The notes beneath the pieces were generated by a model. The model worked only from the letters and a program-made list of their open reading frames with translations. It did no database searches and was not told the DNA's origin. From positions 62,001 through 126,000 of the forward strand of contig JABLWW010000017.1 of NCBI GenBank assembly GCA_013178295.1: DNA of 64,000 nt. Direction: 5' to 3'. Origin of the DNA: Anaerolineae bacterium (GTDB lineage: Bacteria; Chloroflexota; Anaerolineae; Anaerolineales; Anaerolineaceae). Of this stretch, positions 60,578-64,000 are shown piece by piece. Each line of letters starts with the position of its first letter. Position 1 is the stretch's first letter. A program made the translations under genes and the position numbers.

Positions 60578-61546
60578 TCAATACATCCTGTACCAATCCA
60601 GCGGCGCCTCTGCCGTGTAAAATTCGTTCCACGGGCGGGCAAGCGCCTGACAAAGGGCGCTTAGACGTGCCAGCCGCTGACGGGCGGTGGTAGCGAGAAA
60701 GCCGGTGCGCGCTTCGGCGGACATTTGTACGGCTTCCTGCCACACGGCGCGCCCGACGGCGATGCCGGATGCGCCAGCGCGGCATGCAATGGTTACCTGG
60801 CGCAGATAGAGGTCAAAGCTGACCGCCGCCGAGAGCAGAATCCATGGAACGCGTGAAGAGCGGTTGATTTCGGCACAGGCGTCTGCCCAGCGGGTTTCAT
60901 CCATGTCGTCGGCGTCCAGCGGGAACTCAACTTTGAGCAGATCAACGCCGGGGATAGCGGTGAGGCGGTGCGCCGTTTCAACCACCACGCGGCGTTTTTC
61001 GTCGCTGGGAAGCTTTTTGGCTGGGTCGAGTGAATAGGACAGCGGCTCAAGCATCAGCGCCAGGTCGTGCGCCTGACATTCGGCTGCCACGCGGCGGGTG
61101 AAGTCTTCGATTTCAGGTGCGGCGGACGAAGCGGGGTGATAATAGACCAGCAGTTTTGCCATGCTGGCGCCCATCCGTTTGGCTTTTTCCACGCTCCAGT
61201 CGGGCAAAATCTGGCTCTGGCGGGCGGTGGATTCGCCGCCGTAGCCGGTGGACTCGAGCGCCACCACCAGCCCGCAGCCGCCGGGGATGGCATCCGCCGC
61301 GACCGCCTGTGCCGCCCCGTATTCGGGGTCGAGCAGGACGGCGGTAGCTTGCTGCGCCAGCGCGGCGCACACCGCAACTTTGAAAGCAGAGAGCTGCACA
61401 TCGCTGACCGCTGCCGGGTCTTGCGGATTGAGGGCGCGGCGCAGGTTCTGGCGGTGATCCAGCGCCAAACAGGTGAAAACGCCGCGCGGGCTTGAACACT
61501 GTTGCAAGCCGCGCGTTTTTCCGATCGAAAGGGTAACAGGTGGCAT
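60578..61546 (-). CDS. Class I aldolase, LacD/YihT-like
   Basis: A 322-residue aldolase. ATG 61546 follows GGAGAAACC. Segments ALDHRQNLRRAL, LLDPEYGAAQA, AKLLVYYHPAS and LLKVEFPLD near residue 220 (Schiff-base Lys) match LacD, while VPWILLSAAV and AGASGIAVGRAVWQEAV are also found in the sulfofructose phosphate aldolase YihT. Tagatose-1,6-bisphosphate or a related ketose bisphosphate is expected. It is followed after 3 bp by the PfkB kinase gene. Confidence 0.86.
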   Translation of the reverse strand: MPPVTLSIGKTRGLQQCSSPRGVFTCLALDHRQNLRRALNPQDPAAVSDVQLSAFKVAVCAALAQQATAVLLDPEYGAAQAVAADAIPGGCGLVVALESTGYGGESTARQSQILPDWSVEKAKRMGASMAKLLVYYHPASSAAPEIEDFTRRVAAECQAHDLALMLEPLSYSLDPAKKLPSDEKRRVVVETAHRLTAIPGVDLLKVEFPLDADDMDETRWADACAEINRSSRVPWILLSAAVSFDLYLRQVTIACRAGASGIAVGRAVWQEAVQMSAEARTGFLATTARQRLARLSALCQALARPWNEFYTAEAPLDWYRMY

Positions 61547-61559
61547 GGTTTCTCCGTTT

Positions 61560-62879
61560 TCAAAAGGTAAACTGTGGCAGGTAGCCGCGGTTTTGCGCAA
61601 ACATTTCGTCTACCATGTCTTTAATCTCCGCCAGCGAAAGCACTGCCGCAGTCAGTGGGTCGTTGGCAATGGCATGATAGACCAGACGGCGGTCGCCGTG
61701 CAATGCGGCGGTGATTGCCATCTCTTCGATCTGAGCGTTGAGACCCGTCAGCGCTGCCAGGTGGGGTGGCAGCGCCCCGACATACAGCGGGTGCAGCCCG
61801 CCTTTATCGGCGTATACCGGAACCTCCACACAGCAGCCGGGGGGCAGATTGGTGATGAGATGGGTATTGGGTACATTGCCGTTGAAGGCAAAAGGTTCTC
61901 CGCCTTCGAGGGCATTGATAATGCAGGCGGCATATTCCTGTCCGCGCGCGAGCGCGATGGGCTTCTCGGCGGCAAGCCATGCACGAACTTCGTCTTTCCA
62001 GGTGTTTTCGCGGCGCTGATATTCTTTGAGGATATAGGCATACTCGCCGGGGTTCCAGCCTGTGCCGTGGGTGCAGTATTTTTCGATCAGGTCGGGACGT
62101 TTGCGAAACCAGGCGTTGTATTCCGAATTGTGCCCGCTGGATTCGGTTACATAATAGTCGAGGTGAAGAAACATCTCATTGCGCACGATTTCCTCGTTGT
62201 ACACTTCAGGGCGCTCGGTGATGGCTTTGCGGACCAGCGGATAGGCATCCTGCCCCTTCCAGGTGTATTTGAGATACCACGCCTGATGGTTGATCCCGGC
62301 GCAGGTGTAAGCAATTTCTTCCATAGGGGCGCCGATCCAGCGCGCCAGCATCTCGGCGGTGCCCTGCACACTGTGACACAGCCCGGTCACAGTGATAAAC
62401 GTACTGCGCTGCAGTGCGCCGCATAGCATTGCCATGGGGTTGGTGTAGTTGAGCAACATTGCATTGGGGCAGCATGTTTCCATGTCTTTGACAATAGAAA
62501 GCATCACCGGCAGCGTGCGCAGAAAGCGAAAGATTCCCGCCGGGCCGCGCGTATCTCCCACGTTAAGGTCTATGCCGTATTTTTTGGGGATTTCGATATC
62601 GTGCCGCCACACCTCCGTGCCGCCGCTGAGGATGGTGCAGAGGACGTAATCAGCGCCTTGCAGAGCCTGACGCCGGTCAAGGGTGGCTTCCACTTTTGCC
62701 GGGTAGTTCCCCATGCCGATGATCTTGCGCACTGCCTGATGCGCAAAATCCAGCCGCTCGGGGTCAATATCCATCAGGCATAGTGTGGCATCGCACAGCA
62801 GGGGGAAGGTGAGGATATCGCGCGTCAGTTTGGCGGTGAATTCCAGGCTTCCGGCGCCGATCAATGTGATTTTGGGCAT
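61560..62879 (-). CDS. Glycoside hydrolase family 4, alpha-galactosidase-like
   Basis: A 439-residue NAD- and metal-dependent glycosidase. ATG 62879 follows GAGGATAAAGCG. The NAD motif [15 protein letters not shown] is at residues 4-18; metal Cys and His are in [13 protein letters not shown] near 173, with [15 protein letters not shown] near 203. GLCHSVQG is the pattern of MelA-type alpha-galactosidases in GH4; alpha-glucosidase or galacturonase remain possible. The context of LacC/LacD-like genes favours a galactosyl substrate. Confidence 0.88.
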   Translation of the reverse strand: MPKITLIGAGSLEFTAKLTRDILTFPLLCDATLCLMDIDPERLDFAHQAVRKIIGMGNYPAKVEATLDRRQALQGADYVLCTILSGGTEVWRHDIEIPKKYGIDLNVGDTRGPAGIFRFLRTLPVMLSIVKDMETCCPNAMLLNYTNPMAMLCGALQRSTFITVTGLCHSVQGTAEMLARWIGAPMEEIAYTCAGINHQAWYLKYTWKGQDAYPLVRKAITERPEVYNEEIVRNEMFLHLDYYVTESSGHNSEYNAWFRKRPDLIEKYCTHGTGWNPGEYAYILKEYQRRENTWKDEVRAWLAAEKPIALARGQEYAACIINALEGGEPFAFNGNVPNTHLITNLPPGCCVEVPVYADKGGLHPLYVGALPPHLAALTGLNAQIEEMAITAALHGDRRLVYHAIANDPLTAAVLSLAEIKDMVDEMFAQNRGYLPQFTF

Positions 62880-62929
62880 CGCTTTATCCTCTGGTTTTTT
62901 TCTAGAAAGGAATACTTTTTGACGCAAGC

Positions 62930-63820
62930 TTACGGGCAGGTCTGGCGGGGTGCATCCAGCGAACGGTTCTTGAGGATGACGGAGAAGCTCATTTGGCTTG
63001 CCTGCGGGCAGACATCCTGTAACTGAATGCCAGTGTCGGTGTACTCGGCTGCCAGAACAGCCTTGCCTGAATGAATGAAAGGCAGCATCTTCTCACACCA
63101 GCCCTGTGCAAAACAATCCTCGCTGATGGCAAAGTCGTAGAAGGGCAGCAAGTCGGTAACCTGCTCGGGGTTGTTTTTGAGAGCAATGGCTAAATTGCGG
63201 GCGTGGGCTTCCTCCGCCAGCCACAAGTTGTAACGCAGCTGGTCTTCATAGGTCAGTGGGAAGCCGGTGTCGGTATCATAGCCGTCAATGTTGTCGGGTT
63301 CAACGGCGTCAAAGCCTTTGCTTTTGCACAGGTCGAGGCGGGCGCGCATGATGGGGGCGAGCAGGTCAATGCGGCGGATATCCAGCCATCTTTCGCCGCT
63401 CCAGCCGATGTATTTTTTTCCAATGATTTCGTTTGGGAAGCGGTCTTTGTCTTCGCGCCAGTCCTCCCAGCTTCCCGCACTGATGTAGCAGATGACTTTG
63501 CTCCCCTGCGCGTGCAGACGGGAGACCACGTCGGGAGTGTTATCGAACAGATCAATGTCGTACGCATCGGCAGTGAAGGAAGTGTCCACCGGAGGCGCGC
63601 TGAGCTGCCATTGCCAGGTGATGCGCGGCACGGGCTGCCAGCGGGGGGCAGCATCCGCGCCGCGTGTGGGGGAGGATAAAGATGGGGCAGGCGACGGGGA
63701 TGTCTCTGAGGCAGAAACATCCGGGCTGGGCTGCGCCAGTCTGCACGCTGTCTGAAGAAAAATCAGCGTTGCAAGAACAGAGAGGAGGAGATTGACTTTG
63801 GCGCGCGAGGTGATTTCCAA
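62930..63820 (-). CDS. GH114-like endo-glycosidase lipoprotein
   Basis: A 296-residue exported protein of the TM1410/GH114 (endo-alpha-1,4-polygalactosaminidase) family. It starts with TTG 63820 behind GGGAGG, with a short spacing. The signal ends in LQTAC (Cys26). The barrel shows [34 protein letters not shown] near 108-127 and [14 protein letters not shown] near 167-180, which hold the expected acidic residues. It probably cuts galactosamine-rich polymers outside the cell. It sits upstream of the GH4 gene on the same strand. Confidence 0.85.
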   Translation of the reverse strand: MEITSRAKVNLLLSVLATLIFLQTACRLAQPSPDVSASETSPSPAPSLSSPTRGADAAPRWQPVPRITWQWQLSAPPVDTSFTADAYDIDLFDNTPDVVSRLHAQGSKVICYISAGSWEDWREDKDRFPNEIIGKKYIGWSGERWLDIRRIDLLAPIMRARLDLCKSKGFDAVEPDNIDGYDTDTGFPLTYEDQLRYNLWLAEEAHARNLAIALKNNPEQVTDLLPFYDFAISEDCFAQGWCEKMLPFIHSGKAVLAAEYTDTGIQLQDVCPQASQMSFSVILKNRSLDAPRQTCP

Positions 63821-63840
63821 CGACCTCCCGCCAGCTGAGC

Positions 63841-64000
63841 TTACTTTGCTCCAGCGGCGCGGGCAAACTGCATGTCAACAAACTTTTCCAGGTCAATCTT
63901 TGCCGACATGGCTTGAATGGTGCCCGTCATGTAATTCTGCATATATTCCAGGTCTTCCAACACCGGTTTGAGTTCGTGATAGGTCACGCGCTCGCGCGGG
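63841..64000 (-). CDS. C-terminal end of an unidentified protein (runs off right edge)
   Basis: The last 52 codons of a minus-strand gene, ending ...DLEKFVDMQFARAAGAK. It lies 20 bp upstream of the GH114 gene. The helix-rich tail, with LKPVLEDLEYMQ and KFVDMQF, is reminiscent of C-termini of NMT1-type solute-binding proteins, but too little is visible to say. Its reading frame is continuous to the edge. Confidence 0.5.
   Translation of the reverse strand, partial: PRERVTYHELKPVLEDLEYMQNYMTGTIQAMSAKIDLEKFVDMQFARAAGAK

Overview
The window looks like a chromosomal segment of an Anaerolineae-type Chloroflexi bacterium, or a close relative. This is an inference, made without a database search. 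It rests on a carotenoid operon with a P450, F420 biosynthesis genes next to an F420-type flavin protein, large RbsB/RbsA/RbsC sugar importers, a W-dependent aldehyde oxidoreductase, DUF3160-like lipoproteins and a beta-helix surface protein with a Chloroflexi-like C-terminal domain. There is no phage, insertion sequence, CRISPR array, rRNA or tRNA that I could recognise. About 70 protein genes are packed tightly, often with ATGA stop/start overlaps.

Layout. 1-644: start of a DUF3160-like lipoprotein running off the left edge. 726-5691: carotenoid operon (P450, lycopene cyclase, crtI, crtB). 5856-19001: an AT-richer block for sugar or sugar-acid uptake and breakdown (YhcH, GntR regulator, ABC importer, Gfo/Idh dehydrogenase, enolase-superfamily dehydratase, cyclase-family hydrolase, a PfkB protein lacking its catalytic Asp, KDPG-type aldolase, TIM-barrel isomerase, YjbQ, degenerate HAD protein). 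19048-22448: beta-propeller-like exported protein, a Phd/PIN toxin-antitoxin pair and an exported amidohydrolase. 22538-28368: cbiMQO-larBEC, a nickel import and nickel-pincer cofactor operon, divergent from a Fur-family gene. 28468-31312: repeat-rich beta-helix protein and a HEPN/MNT pair. 31350-38209: Ada, epimerase/TetR, a second toxin-antitoxin pair, cofC-cofD and a DUF234 ATPase.

38210-40702: sulfur operon (ArsR, SQR-like, DsrC/TusE-like, DsrE-like). 40995-46581: MFS exporter, F420-type PPOX protein plus TspO-like protein, ROK kinase, hydrolase, methyltransferase and zinc-ribbon protein. 46876-58647: a second sugar locus (LacI regulator with three operators, DUF4432 epimerase, ABC importer, fucose-isomerase-like enzyme, aldehyde:ferredoxin oxidoreductase, MoaD-like protein, transaldolase). 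58650-59600: small genes and a broken HEPN/MNT pair. 59639-64000 on the minus strand: PfkB sugar-phosphate kinase, LacD/YihT-like aldolase, GH4 alpha-galactosidase-like enzyme, GH114-like lipoprotein and the tail of another gene.

The most interesting signals are four. First, the 11-mer AACATTGTAYN (AACATTGTATT at crtI, AACATTGTACA at the other two) forms the -35 region of three promoters (crtI-crtB, the MFS gene, and the PPOX-TspO pair); it resembles the nTnnACA repeats of B12/light-responsive CarH/LitR repressors. Second, a possible isomerase-transaldolase-AOR sugar route. Third, several proteins in the AT-rich block have lost catalytic residues. Fourth, one HEPN/MNT pair is broken and the other truncated.
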